Positions 8,510-17,230 of a DNA stretch of 64,000 nt are shown here, piece by piece. Made by a program: the position numbers and the translations under genes. The DNA is from Sphingomonas pseudosanguinis (GTDB lineage: Bacteria > Pseudomonadota > Alphaproteobacteria > Sphingomonadales > Sphingomonadaceae), in assembly GCF_014196255.1 (NCBI RefSeq), contig NZ_JACIDH010000003.1, forward strand, positions 124,001-188,000, read 5' to 3'. The notes below the pieces were generated by a model. It was not told the DNA's origin and did no database searches. It saw only the letters and a list, made by a program, of their open reading frames with translations. Positions within the stretch are counted from its first letter, which is position 1. The number at the start of each line of letters is the position of its first letter.

Positions 8510-9475
8510 ATGCGGATACGTCACGCCATCATCGCGGCCGGCTTGGGGCTCGCCGTCACCGCCTCGGGCATCGCCCGCAACCCGCAATTCCAGGGGGCCG
8601 ATCCGCACGCGATGGTGATCGGCGACGAGCTATGGGTGTTTCCCACCGGCGGCCCGGGCGGCAGCTGGGAGGCGGACCGGTTCGGTGCCTTCTCCTCGCG
8701 CGACCTGAAGACATGGCGACCACGCGGCGAGCTGATCCGGCGCGACCAGATCGGCTGGATCAAGGATGACGGTGCGCGCGACCATTTCCTGTGGGCGCCC
8801 GGCGTCGCGACGCGCGGCGGGAAATACTATCTCTATTATTCGGTCGGCCCGCAGAACCCAACGCCCAGCCGGATCGGCGTCGCCGTCGCCGACCGGCCCG
8901 AGGGTCCGTATCGCGACAGCGGCCGCCCGCTGATCACCGGCGGCGACGGGTTCGAGGCGATCGATCCGATGGTCTTCACCGATCCGCGCAGCGACCGCAG
9001 CTATCTCTATGCCGGCGGCAGCGCGGGCGCGCGCCTGCGCGTCTGGGAACTCCAGCCCGACATGGTGACCATCGCGCGCGAGGTCCGGGTGGACCAGCCG
9101 CCGCACTTCACCGAGGGGGCGTTCCTGCACGAACGCAACGGCGTCTATTACCTGTCCTACAGCCATGGCCGGTGGAACGGTCCCGACTATTCGGTCCATT
9201 ATGCCACCGCCCCCTCGCCCACCGGCCCGTGGCGCTATCGCGGCGCGATCCTGACCAGCGACGCGCGGCATCAGGGGCCTGGCCATCACAGCTTCGTCCG
9301 CATGCCGGACGGCAAATGGCTGATCGTCTATCACCGCTGGGACCGCCGCCCCGGCCCCGCCCCCTTCCAGGGCGAGCGGCAGGTGGCGATCGATCGCGTC
9401 ACCTATGCCCCGGACGGCACGATCCGCCCCATCCGCATGACCGACGCCGACGCGCCGGTGCTGGGGTCGCGATGA
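8510..9475 (+). CDS. secreted GH43-like glycosidase (five-bladed beta-propeller)
   Basis: The ATG at 8510 is preceded by GGGGAGGACAGG and gives 321 residues with a signal-like N terminus ending near SGIA; the open frame upstream of it is not needed. The GH43 catalytic acids are visible: Asp at about 31 in GADPHAM (general base), Asp at about 152 in AIDPMVF (pKa modulator) and Glu at about 202 in TEGAFL (acid). DHFLWAPGV and YYLYYSVG also fit. Family members act on arabinans, xylans or galactans. Its stop overlaps the following start (ATGA). It is divergent from the GH5-like gene, with about 190 bases between. Confidence 0.88.
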   Translation: MRIRHAIIAAGLGLAVTASGIARNPQFQGADPHAMVIGDELWVFPTGGPGGSWEADRFGAFSSRDLKTWRPRGELIRRDQIGWIKDDGARDHFLWAPGVATRGGKYYLYYSVGPQNPTPSRIGVAVADRPEGPYRDSGRPLITGGDGFEAIDPMVFTDPRSDRSYLYAGGSAGARLRVWELQPDMVTIAREVRVDQPPHFTEGAFLHERNGVYYLSYSHGRWNGPDYSVHYATAPSPTGPWRYRGAILTSDARHQGPGHHSFVRMPDGKWLIVYHRWDRRPGPAPFQGERQVAIDRVTYAPDGTIRPIRMTDADAPVLGSR

Positions 9476-9990
9476 TGCGCGCGCGCCTGTCGCTCGCCGT
9501 CCTGTGCACGCTGGTCTCCACCGGTGCCATGGCCGCCACCAGCCATAGCTGGGGCAAGCCCGGCGCGACGCGCGAGGCGTTCGAGCGCGGCAGCCGCGAC
9601 TGCATGCTCAAGGCCGCCCGGCGCGACGTCAGCAGCGACAAGCCGACCGAGAAATATCTGCGCGGCTTCGAGGCGTTGGAGCGCGAGAACAACATGCCGC
9701 CGATGCCAGCCATCCCCGGCGACGATCAGAATTTCGTGCGCAGCGAGCGGCAGGTGCTGCTGCGCCGCATGTATCGCCCCGACCAGCATGTCGATACGCT
9801 GCAAGGCCAGTTACAGGCGGAGGTCGACCGATGCCTGATCGCCGCCGGTTATATCCGCTTCACGCTGACCCGTGCGCAGGAGCGGACCCTGCGCCACCTG
9901 CGACCAGGCTCGGAGGCGCGCGAGGCGTATCTCTACACGCTGGGTAGCGACAGCCGGATCGTCGAGGCGCAGAAGGTGATGGAGCCATAA
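9472..9990 (+). CDS. small secreted protein of unknown function
   Basis: This 172-residue protein begins at an ATG overlapping the GH43 stop, so it is co-translated with that enzyme. The first 22 residues (RARLSLAVLCTLVSTGAMA) form a signal peptide. The mature part is helical and charged, with two cysteines (SRDCMLKAAR and EVDRCLIAAGY) that could form a disulfide in the periplasm. I recognise no domain. Partnership with the GH43 enzyme is suggested only by the overlap. A repeat of family B follows its stop. Confidence 0.72.
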   Translation: MMRARLSLAVLCTLVSTGAMAATSHSWGKPGATREAFERGSRDCMLKAARRDVSSDKPTEKYLRGFEALERENNMPPMPAIPGDDQNFVRSERQVLLRRMYRPDQHVDTLQGQLQAEVDRCLIAAGYIRFTLTRAQERTLRHLRPGSEAREAYLYTLGSDSRIVEAQKVMEP

Positions 9991-9993
9991 AAC

Positions 9994-10123
9994 TCCTCCC
10001 CGATACGGGGAGGTGGCAGGGCGAAGCCCTGACGGAGGGGGGCCTCCGCAAAGGACGTCCTCAACCGCACGCCCCCTCCACGAGTTTCGCTGGCCCCCTC
10101 CCCTTCCAGGGGACGAGTCGCCC
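9994..10123. repeat. repeat family B copy 1
   Basis: About 130 bases beginning CCTCCCCGATACGGGGAGG, followed by TGGCAGGGCGAAGCCCTGACGGAGG and ending in CCCCTCCCCTTCCAGGGG. Related units occur at 14963-15120, 29047-29184 and 52797-52921. Each unit is a set of nested short palindromes between convergent or tandem genes, typical of non-autonomous intergenic repeats in sphingomonads. Here it sits between the GH43 operon and the TonB receptor gene, which converge. Confidence 0.75.
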
Positions 10124-10128
10124 TACCC

Positions 10129-12345
10129 TCACCACCGCTGGTCCCAGCCCAGCGTGAAGGTCCGCCCCCGCCCCGCGAAAAAGGCGAGATTATCGTCGGG
10201 CAGCCGCGTGTCGCTGTTATAGTCGATATACTGCCGATCGAAGATGTTCTGCGCGCTGAGATAGAAGCCGCCGATCCGCGTCTGATAGCGGACCATGGCA
10301 TCGGTCACCGTATAGCCGCCGAAATCGTTGCGCGGATCGGGCCGCGCCTTGCCGCGGAAGTTGCGCGCGAAATACATCTGCGTCTGCACCCGCGCGGTGA
10401 CAGGACCGGAGGCGAGGTCGGCCGCCACATTCATCCGGTCGGGCGAGATATTGGTGCCGTCCAGATCGGTGTCGACGATGCCATCGGGCGCACGCGTATC
10501 GCTGTCATAGCGGCCGATCAGATGCGCATAGCCGGTCGACAGCCGCAGCCCCTCGATCGGGAGGCGCATGCCGAGGTTGAGTTCGAGCCCCTGTATCTCC
10601 ACCCGCTGGCGCTGCACTTGAAAAATGCCGTTGCCCAGTGCCAGCAGGACCTGACCGTTGTTGCTGGTCGACCAGAAATAGGTAGCGCCCGCGTCCAGCG
10701 GCCCGCGCTTCACCTCGACGCCGATCTCGCGATTGTTGGAGATGACCGGATCGATCGCGCGGAAGTTGCCGAGGTCGGTGCCCGGCGTGCCGACCGCACG
10801 GGTGATCCGGCCAATATCGGCCATGGTGAAACCCTCGGCATAGCTGGCATAGGCGCGGATGCCGGCCACCGGCTCGACGATGACACCGCCGTTGAGCAGC
10901 AGCTGGTCGAAGCCCGGCGTGCCCCCCTTGACGCTGACGCCGCCATAGGTCGCCGGATTGCGCCCGTCATAGGTGGTGGAGGCAAGCGTGCGATAGTCCG
11001 CGATGCGCACCTTCACATTCTCCCACCGCACGCCGCCGGCCAGCCGGAGGCCGCCGTCGAACAGCTTCAGATTGGCTTGCGCGAAGGGCGCCAGGCTCTG
11101 AAAATCGGCGGGCGGCACCCAGACACGGTCGGTAAGGATCAGCCGTTGCTCGGACTTGTCCCACAGCGCGTCGAAACCGATCGTCGCGACCAGCGCCTCG
11201 AACCCCGGCACCGCGCGCTCATAGCTGGCGCGCGCCCCCCATTTCTTCGAGCGATTCTCCGACTGGTCGAGCAACGTCCCGACCGGCGCGATGGCGGGGT
11301 CCTGGAAGGTCGCGATCGCATTCGGCTCACCGCCGAACGTGTCATAGGTGCGGTTGACGAAAATCTGCGCGACCAGATTGCCGCCCGCCACATCGCTATC
11401 GGTATAGGATAGCGACGCCGCCTCGGCGCGATTGGCCGCCGGGATGCCCGGCGGATCGCCGCGCACCGCGCTGGTCGGCAGACCGGTGCGGCGATTGCCG
11501 CCCAAGGGCACGAACCGCCCCTCGCCCGCCAATTGGAACCGGTTGAGGATCAGGTCGAGCCGGCCCGTGTCGCGAAGCTGCGCGCCCAGCCGGGCGAACA
11601 GGTCATGGGCGCGCGAATCCTGTGTCTCCCCTTGCGTCAGGTTGATGCCGATGCGCCGGTCTTGCGCGTCGTAGAAGACACCGCGCCGTTCATACGAGCC
11701 GCCGATCGTCGCATCGAAGATGCCCGCCTTATACTGGACCAGCCCGGCGACCTTGCCGCCCAGCGAGTCCGACTCGAACCCGTCCGCCGCCGTCACCTGC
11801 GCCAGCGTACGCCCCGACCAGCCCTCGGTGCGCGGCGGGGCGACCGTCACCTGGTTCACGATACCGCCGGTGCCGCCCACGCCCTGCAGCGCATTCGATC
11901 CATAGATCAACTCGACCCGGTCGATGAAGAAGCCATCGATGGTGAAGCCGTCCCGGCTACCGTCGCGCAGCGGCGTCGTCTGCGGGATGCCGTTGATCGC
12001 GTAGAGCGGCGAGCGGCCACGCAACGTCTCGCCCGCGCCCGACAATTTGCCGCGCGTCGGCGAGAAACTGGGCGTCAGCACCGCGACCGCATCGGTCACG
12101 CTACCCGACATCGCGATCTGCTGGTCGAGCGCCGCCTTGTCGATGATGTCGATGGTCAACGGCAGGGCGTTGGGCGGCAGGACGGTGCGCGCGGCGGTGA
12201 CGACGACCTCCTCCTCCGTCCTGTCCGTCGGCTCGCTGCTTTGTGCCTGCGCGACGGGCGCCAGTATCGCCAGCCCCAGCATCGTCCCGCCCACCCATGC
12301 CGCCCGCACCCTGGCGCGTGACACGCCCCCCGACCGCTTCGTCAT
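10129..12345 (-). CDS. TonB-dependent outer-membrane receptor
   Basis: The 738-residue product has a signal peptide (cleavage near PVAQAQ), then EEEVVVTAARTVLPPNALP, a plug domain with SPLYAINGIPQ, FFIDRVELIYGSNALQGVGGTGGIVN, and a long barrel rich in alternating aromatic strands. It ends FTLGWDQRW, with the terminal aromatic residue needed for outer-membrane insertion. Such receptors import ferric siderophores or other ligands with TonB energy. It is divergent from the PepSY reductase gene across a 75-base gap with a Fur-like motif, which points to iron uptake. The ligand is not readable. Confidence 0.93.
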   Translation of the reverse strand: MTKRSGGVSRARVRAAWVGGTMLGLAILAPVAQAQSSEPTDRTEEEVVVTAARTVLPPNALPLTIDIIDKAALDQQIAMSGSVTDAVAVLTPSFSPTRGKLSGAGETLRGRSPLYAINGIPQTTPLRDGSRDGFTIDGFFIDRVELIYGSNALQGVGGTGGIVNQVTVAPPRTEGWSGRTLAQVTAADGFESDSLGGKVAGLVQYKAGIFDATIGGSYERRGVFYDAQDRRIGINLTQGETQDSRAHDLFARLGAQLRDTGRLDLILNRFQLAGEGRFVPLGGNRRTGLPTSAVRGDPPGIPAANRAEAASLSYTDSDVAGGNLVAQIFVNRTYDTFGGEPNAIATFQDPAIAPVGTLLDQSENRSKKWGARASYERAVPGFEALVATIGFDALWDKSEQRLILTDRVWVPPADFQSLAPFAQANLKLFDGGLRLAGGVRWENVKVRIADYRTLASTTYDGRNPATYGGVSVKGGTPGFDQLLLNGGVIVEPVAGIRAYASYAEGFTMADIGRITRAVGTPGTDLGNFRAIDPVISNNREIGVEVKRGPLDAGATYFWSTSNNGQVLLALGNGIFQVQRQRVEIQGLELNLGMRLPIEGLRLSTGYAHLIGRYDSDTRAPDGIVDTDLDGTNISPDRMNVAADLASGPVTARVQTQMYFARNFRGKARPDPRNDFGGYTVTDAMVRYQTRIGGFYLSAQNIFDRQYIDYNSDTRLPDDNLAFFAGRGRTFTLGWDQRW

Positions 12346-12393
12346 TCTGTCCCCGCAACCATTGACCTTATCGCCGCGAGCTACTAACGCGAG

Positions 12394-12402
12394 TGATTAT
12401 CA
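12394..12402. promoter_or_regulatory. candidate Fur-like site in divergent iron-uptake promoter
   Basis: In the 75-base gap between the receptor and the PepSY reductase lies TGATTATCA within AGTGATTATCAATAAC. This 4-1-4 palindrome resembles the core of Fur boxes (GATAATGATAATCATTATC type). The surrounding 20 bases are far more AT-rich than the region, as expected for a promoter. No biochemical support is available. Confidence 0.4.
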
Positions 12403-12420
12403 ATAACAAGGCTTGGACCA

Positions 12421-14922
12421 GTGCTATCGACGCGGAACATCCTGTTTCAGCTCCACTGGTTCCTGGGGATCACGGCGGGTCTGGTGCTCGCGGTCATGGG
12501 CGTCACCGGTGCACTGATCAGCTTCGAGGGCGAGATTCTCGCGGCGATCAATCCCGGCGTCGTCACGGTCGCGCCCGGCAGGACGCCGCCCTTGCCCGCG
12601 CCTGTGCTGATCGACCGGATCACCGCGCAGGTGCCGGGCATCCGCATCGGGCGCCTGATCGTCGACAGCGATTCCAGACGCGCCGCCACCGTCACCTACA
12701 CGGTCGGCAAGGAGAAGCGGGGCAAGGGCGGCGAACGCCAGCGCCGCTTCGTCGATCCGGCGACCGGCCAGATCCTGGGCGAAGCGCGGGGCGAGGGCTT
12801 TTTCGAGACGGTCGAGAACCTCCATCGCTGGCTGGCGCTGCCCGGTCATGGCAATGGCATCGGCCGGCAGATCACCGGCTTTGCCGCGCTGTCGCTGATC
12901 TTCTTTGCGCTGTCGGGCCTTTATCTCCGCTGGCCGCGCCGACCGCTCGACTGGCGCAATTGGCTGGTGCTCGACCTGCGCAAGACCGGGCGCAATCTCT
13001 ACCGCGCGCTGCATGCGGTCATCGGCGGCTGGGTGCTGGTCTTCTATCTGATCAGCGCCGGCACCGGGTTATGGTGGTCCTATGGCTGGTATCGTGACGG
13101 GGTCCAATATCTGTTGGGTACCGAGCGCGCGGCGGCGCACGGGCCGAAGGGCAAGCCGGGCAAGGATGCGCCCCCCGCCGACCTGCCGCTCGCCTGGGCC
13201 AGCTTCGCCAGGGCGACTGCCGGCCGAACCTATGAACAGGTGACCGCCACCGTCCGCGACGGCACGGTGCAGTTCCGCGCGAAGCTGCCCGGTGGGCGGC
13301 ATGACCGCGTGTCCGACGAACTCAGCGTCGACGGCGCGACCGGCAAGGTCGTCACCGACCAACGCTATGCCGCACGTCCGCTGGGTCAGGATATTTTGAC
13401 CAGCGTCTATGAAATTCATCGGGGCGCCTATTTCGGGCTGATCGGGCGTATCCTGATGGCGCTGGCCAGCCTGACCATGCCGTTGTTCACGATCACCGGC
13501 TTCCTCCTCTATTTCGCGCGGCGGCGGCGCAAGGCGGCGCTGGGCGCGGTGCTGGCCGAGGCTCCGCCAACGACGGCGTCGGCGGATCACGCCACCACGC
13601 TGGTCGCCTATGCGAGCCAGACCGGCACCGCCGAGCGGATCGCCCGCCTCACCGCGCAGGTGCTGCCCGACGCCGCCGCCGTGCCGATCACCGAGCTGGA
13701 TGCCGACCGGCTGGCCAAAATCCGCCAGCTGTTCGTCGTCGCCAGCACCTATGGCGAGGGCGAGCCGCCCGACAGCGCACGCGCCTTCGCCCGGACGATG
13801 GCCGACGCGCCGCCCGCCCTTCCCGACCTGCGCTATGCCGTGCTGGCGCTGGGCGACCGCGAATATCAGGATTTCTGCGCCTTTGGTCATCAGATCGACC
13901 GCTGGCTGCATGCCGGTGGGGCCGAGCGTCTGTTCGATGCGATCGAGCTGGACGGCGACGATGCCGATGCGCAGCGGCTGTGGCAGCAGCAGCTCGCCAG
14001 CCTGGGCGGCCGCACCGATCAGCCCGACTGGGCACCCGCCCCGATGCGCGACTGGCGACTGGTCGAGCGGCGCCTGCTCAATCCGGGCAGCAGCGGCGGA
14101 CCGACCTGGCACATCGCGCTGGAACCCGCCGATGGCCATGCCGACTGGGGGGCGGGCGACATATTGGAAATCCTGCCGCAGCAGGACGAACGCCGCGTCA
14201 CCGCCTTTCTGCGCGCTACCGGATTGGCCGATATGCCGACGCTTCGCGAACGGCTGCGGACATCGATCCTGCCGGCGGATGCCGGGCCGGGCTTCGATGC
14301 CGACACACTGCGCCCGCTGGCGCACCGCGAATATTCGATCGCTTCGCTTGGGGTCGGCGGCCGTGCCGAGCTGATCGTCCGGCTGTGCGAGGCGGAGGAC
14401 GGGCTGCCGGGTCTCGGGTCGGGCTGGCTGTGCGAGGGCGCACCGCTCGGTTCGATCGTCTGCGGCCGGGTCCATGCCAATCCCGCCTTCCATTCGCCCG
14501 CCGACGCCGCGACGCCGATCGTGCTGATCGGCAACGGCACCGGGCTGGCGGGGCTGCTCGGCCATCTGCGCCAGCGCGCCGCGACCGGCGGCGGGCCGGC
14601 CTGGCTGTTCTGGGGCGAGCGGCATCCGGACGCGGACGATTACCATGCCGCCGAGCGCCGGGCCTATGTCGAGGAGCGTGTGCTGACCGGGAGTGCGACC
14701 GCCTGGTCCCGTCTCGGCACCGGCCCACGCTATGTGCAGGATGCCGTCGCCGATGCGGCCGGGACGATCCGCCAAGCCGTGGCCGAGGGCGCCATCCTCT
14801 ATGTCTGCGGCAGTCTGAAGGGCATGGCAGGCGACGTGCACCGCACGCTGACCGGGATATTGGGCGACGACCGGCTGGAAGAGCTGGCGGCGACCGGCCG
14901 CTATCGCCGCGACATTTATTGA
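12421..14922 (+). CDS. PepSY-TM / flavodoxin / NADPH reductase fusion, putative ferric-siderophore reductase
   Basis: This 833-residue protein starts at a GTG. Residues about 1-380 are a PepSY-associated transmembrane domain (FQLHWFLGITAGLVLAVMGVTGALISFEGEI, then HRWLALP, HAVIGGWVLVFYLISAGTGLWW, and VYEIHRGAYFGLIGRILMALASL). From about 390 there is a flavodoxin module (TLVAYASQTGTAERIARLTAQ, STYGEGEPPDSA). This is followed by a ferredoxin-reductase-like module with AHREYSIASLG (FAD) and LIGNGTGLAGLLGHLR (NADPH), ending YRRDIY like sulfite reductase alpha subunits. The fusion should move electrons from NADPH through flavins and membrane hemes to reduce ferric chelates. Placement opposite a TonB receptor supports this role. 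Confidence 0.87.
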   Translation: MLSTRNILFQLHWFLGITAGLVLAVMGVTGALISFEGEILAAINPGVVTVAPGRTPPLPAPVLIDRITAQVPGIRIGRLIVDSDSRRAATVTYTVGKEKRGKGGERQRRFVDPATGQILGEARGEGFFETVENLHRWLALPGHGNGIGRQITGFAALSLIFFALSGLYLRWPRRPLDWRNWLVLDLRKTGRNLYRALHAVIGGWVLVFYLISAGTGLWWSYGWYRDGVQYLLGTERAAAHGPKGKPGKDAPPADLPLAWASFARATAGRTYEQVTATVRDGTVQFRAKLPGGRHDRVSDELSVDGATGKVVTDQRYAARPLGQDILTSVYEIHRGAYFGLIGRILMALASLTMPLFTITGFLLYFARRRRKAALGAVLAEAPPTTASADHATTLVAYASQTGTAERIARLTAQVLPDAAAVPITELDADRLAKIRQLFVVASTYGEGEPPDSARAFARTMADAPPALPDLRYAVLALGDREYQDFCAFGHQIDRWLHAGGAERLFDAIELDGDDADAQRLWQQQLASLGGRTDQPDWAPAPMRDWRLVERRLLNPGSSGGPTWHIALEPADGHADWGAGDILEILPQQDERRVTAFLRATGLADMPTLRERLRTSILPADAGPGFDADTLRPLAHREYSIASLGVGGRAELIVRLCEAEDGLPGLGSGWLCEGAPLGSIVCGRVHANPAFHSPADAATPIVLIGNGTGLAGLLGHLRQRAATGGGPAWLFWGERHPDADDYHAAERRAYVEERVLTGSATAWSRLGTGPRYVQDAVADAAGTIRQAVAEGAILYVCGSLKGMAGDVHRTLTGILGDDRLEELAATGRYRRDIY

Positions 14923-14962
14923 CCGCTTGGAGCGGGATGACATCGCATCGAGGCAACGCGAG

Positions 14963-15120
14963 CCCCTCCCCTTCAGGGGAGGGGTTGGGGTGGGGCGTCG
15001 CGGCAAACGACCCGCCTGTGGAAGCGCCCCACCCCCGGCCCAGTGGCAGGTAAACGATGCGCCGCATCGTTTAGGTCATGCCGGGGGCATGACCGACCTG
15101 CCACTCCTGAAGGGGAGGGG
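14963..15120. repeat. repeat family B copy 2, cloverleaf-forming variant
   Basis: The element starts with a 10-bp hairpin (14963-14972 with 14975-14984) and has a second stem pairing 14987-14997 with 15025-15035. It then has a three-way junction: outer stem 15042-15051 with 15096-15105 (10 bp, perfect), inner hairpin 15052-15061 with 15063-15072 and inner hairpin 15074-15082 with 15086-15094. The last 15 bases (15106-15120) are also the reverse complement of 14963-14977, so the whole unit can close on itself. It lies after the PepSY reductase gene, in a 271-base gene-free stretch. Confidence 0.8.
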
Positions 15121-15148
15121 TGAATTTGTGTCATATCATCCGGATGTA

Positions 15149-15191
15149 GAAACTGTTTGAAAACGTACTGGGGCCACGTTTCCAAACGGAC
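15149..15191. repeat. repeat family D copy 2 (short form)
   Basis: This copy shares GAAACTGTTTGAAAACGT with 7023-7040 and ends GTTTCCAAACGGAC. It lacks the internal 33-bp inverted repeat of the other copy. It lies just downstream of the IclR gene stop on the minus strand. Confidence 0.65.
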
Positions 15192-15193
15192 TT

Positions 15194-16027
15194 TCAGCCT
15201 TCGTCGCGGCGATAGCCCAGCTGCGCGGAGATGCGCGTGGTCGTCTCCGCCAGCAGCTTGCGCGCCTCCGCCAACGTCACCGACTGCGATCCGTCGATCG
15301 TCTCGAGGAAGGGGATGGTCAGCGCGGCCATGAACTCGCCGCCAAAGCCGAACACCGGATAGCTGATGTCGGTGACGCCGCGCGTGATCGGGCTTTCGCG
15401 CAGCTCATAGCCCTGTGCCCGCACCCGGTCGATCGCCTCGTGCAGTCCAGCGCGTCCGATCGGCCGCCCCTGTACCAATTCCAGCCGGTCGATGATCCGC
15501 GCCACCTGCCCCCCCGGCGCGAAGGCCAGCAGCACCTTGCCCGAACAGCTGTTCAATATGTCGATCGACGCGCCCATCCGCAGCGCGAAGCCGCGCGTGC
15601 CGGGATTTTCCTCGCGCGCGATGACCAGTCCCGCCCCGCCCTCGATCACGACCAGGTGACAGGATTGCCCGGCGGTCAGCGCCAGCGCCTGCATCTCTGG
15701 CAGCGCCGCCGCCGTCAGCCGCCGTGCGGGCGTCGCGCGGTATGCGATGTCGAGGAACTTGTACGTCACCCGGTAACGGTCGTCGGCGGGCGACTTTTCC
15801 AGATAGCGCGCTTCCTCCATCACCACGACGATCCGGAACAGCTCGCCCAGCGACCGGCCCAGCGCCACCGCCATCTCGCTGACCAGCAGCCCCTCGGGAT
15901 GGTCGGCCAGCAGCTCGATGATCTGGAACGCCTTGTCGAGTGCGGGCGCGGCATAGCTGCCCTTGCGCACCCGCCCCTCGGCCCGCCCCCCGTCCGCCTT
16001 GCTGTCTTGCGTCATGTCATTCCCCAT
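15194..16027 (-). CDS. IclR-family transcriptional regulator
   Basis: The 277-residue protein has an N-terminal winged helix (ALDKAFQIIELLADHPEGLLVSEMAVALGRSLGELFRIV) and a C-terminal IclR effector domain (LPEMQALALTAGQSCHLVVIEGGAGLVIARE, SIDILNSCSGKVLLAF, GVTDISYPVFG). A second ATG five codons in (16015) is also plausible. IclR regulators control sugar-acid and aromatic pathways and often lie beside their targets. Here it neighbours the fucose genes, and the Campylobacter jejuni fucose locus also carries an IclR-type regulator, so it is the likely pathway regulator. The effector could be fuconate or 2-keto-3-deoxyfuconate, which is inference. Confidence 0.88.
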   Translation of the reverse strand: MGNDMTQDSKADGGRAEGRVRKGSYAAPALDKAFQIIELLADHPEGLLVSEMAVALGRSLGELFRIVVVMEEARYLEKSPADDRYRVTYKFLDIAYRATPARRLTAAALPEMQALALTAGQSCHLVVIEGGAGLVIAREENPGTRGFALRMGASIDILNSCSGKVLLAFAPGGQVARIIDRLELVQGRPIGRAGLHEAIDRVRAQGYELRESPITRGVTDISYPVFGFGGEFMAALTIPFLETIDGSQSVTLAEARKLLAETTTRISAQLGYRRDEG

Positions 16028-16083
16028 GGGCCACGGGATTAGGATGGCGGTGCTGGCTCGGCAAGCGTGGGGCGAGCGGCCGA

Positions 16084-17097
16084 TCAGATCGTCACGATCG
16101 CCTTCAACACGCTGTCGGCCTCGGCGATCAGTTCGGGCATGCGCGCGGGCGCCTCGTCCAGCGTCAGCCGATGGGTACGGATCGCGTCGGTCGGGATCGC
16201 ACCGCTGCGGATGCTGGCAATGACATGGTCGAAATCGACCGACAGCGCGTTGCGACTGGCGATCAGCGTCGTCTCGCGCTTGTGGAATTCAGGGTCGGCG
16301 AAGACCAGATCGTCCTTGCACACCCCGACCAGCGTATAGCTGCCGCCATGCGCGACATGATCCAGCCCGGCGCGCATCGCATGGATATTGCCGGTCGCGT
16401 CGAACACATGGTCGAACATCTCGCCATCGGTCATCGCCGACAGCGTCGCGCTCAGATCGCCATCGGCCACCACCCCTTCGTCGAAGCCGAAATGCCGGGC
16501 GGCATAGGCCAGGCGCGGCGCGCGCGTATCGACAAGCACCACCCGCGCCGCGCCGGCGATCCGCGCGAACAGCGCCACACCGACGCCGATCGGCCCCGCC
16601 CCCACGACCACCGCCGTCTCGCCCTTCGCCAGCGCCGAGCGACGGACGGCATGCGCGCCGATCGCCAGAAACTCGACCATCGCCGCTTGGTCGAGCGACA
16701 GGCCGGTGGCATCGACCACCGCGCTTTCGGGCACCGCCAGCCATTCGCACATGCCGCCATCGCCGTGCACACCCAGCACGCTGATCCGCGCGCAGCAATT
16801 GGGCTTGCCCCGGCGACAGGCGCGACAGGTGCCGCAGGCGATATAGGGATTGACCGTCACCACCTGCCCGGCGGTGAGAGGCGACCCGGCCGGCGCCTCG
16901 ACCACCTCGCCCGCCAGCTCATGCCCGATAAGGCGCGGATATTGGAGGAAGGGATGCTTGCCCGCATAGATATGATAGTCGGTCCCGCAAATGCCCGCCC
17001 GGCGCATGCGCAGCAGCACCTGCCCCTCCTGCCGCACCGGCGCGGGGCGATCCTCCACCCTGATCTCCAGCGGCTGCACACAGACCAGCGCCTTCAT
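16084..17097 (-). CDS. zinc-dependent medium-chain alcohol dehydrogenase
   Basis: The start at 17097 has a GGAGGGG ribosome site and removes an unlikely 45-residue extension, leaving 337 residues. Catalytic zinc ligands are visible in GICGTDYH (Cys about 37) and IGHE (His about 59, Glu about 60), and structural zinc cysteines in ACGTCRACRRGKPNCC. The Rossmann motif is VVVGAGPIGVGVAL, and VLVDTRAPR places an Asp after strand 2, suggesting NAD. It resembles L-galactonate and sorbitol-type dehydrogenases. In this locus it may oxidise a sugar acid such as 2-keto-3-deoxyfuconate or a side product. It is divergent from the mutarotase gene. Confidence 0.85.
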   Translation of the reverse strand: MKALVCVQPLEIRVEDRPAPVRQEGQVLLRMRRAGICGTDYHIYAGKHPFLQYPRLIGHELAGEVVEAPAGSPLTAGQVVTVNPYIACGTCRACRRGKPNCCARISVLGVHGDGGMCEWLAVPESAVVDATGLSLDQAAMVEFLAIGAHAVRRSALAKGETAVVVGAGPIGVGVALFARIAGAARVVLVDTRAPRLAYAARHFGFDEGVVADGDLSATLSAMTDGEMFDHVFDATGNIHAMRAGLDHVAHGGSYTLVGVCKDDLVFADPEFHKRETTLIASRNALSVDFDHVIASIRSGAIPTDAIRTHRLTLDEAPARMPELIAEADSVLKAIVTI

Positions 17098-17230
17098 TCC
17101 GACCCCTCCTACATTCTTCTGCGCAACCATGCTCTCATATATGGCATTGAAGCGCCAGAGGGTGACCGCTAGGTTGCTGATCGGAAAGGCTTCGAAGCGA
17201 TCGGGGCCACCATAGGAGAGAGGAGCCGAC

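Noticed and set aside
8791..9471. Upstream extension of the small protein after GH43
   Set aside because: It is a shadow of the GH43 gene; the signal peptide begins at 9472.
13069..15006. 645-codon open frame on the minus strand
   Set aside because: It is opposite the PepSY/flavodoxin reductase, whose motifs are clear. The minus frame is Arg/Gln/Gly-rich with no domain and is a high-GC shadow.
17120..17160. ATGCTCTCATATATGGCAT as an IclR operator in the divergent promoter
   Set aside because: Only four outer base pairs match; it is likely just the AT-rich promoter.
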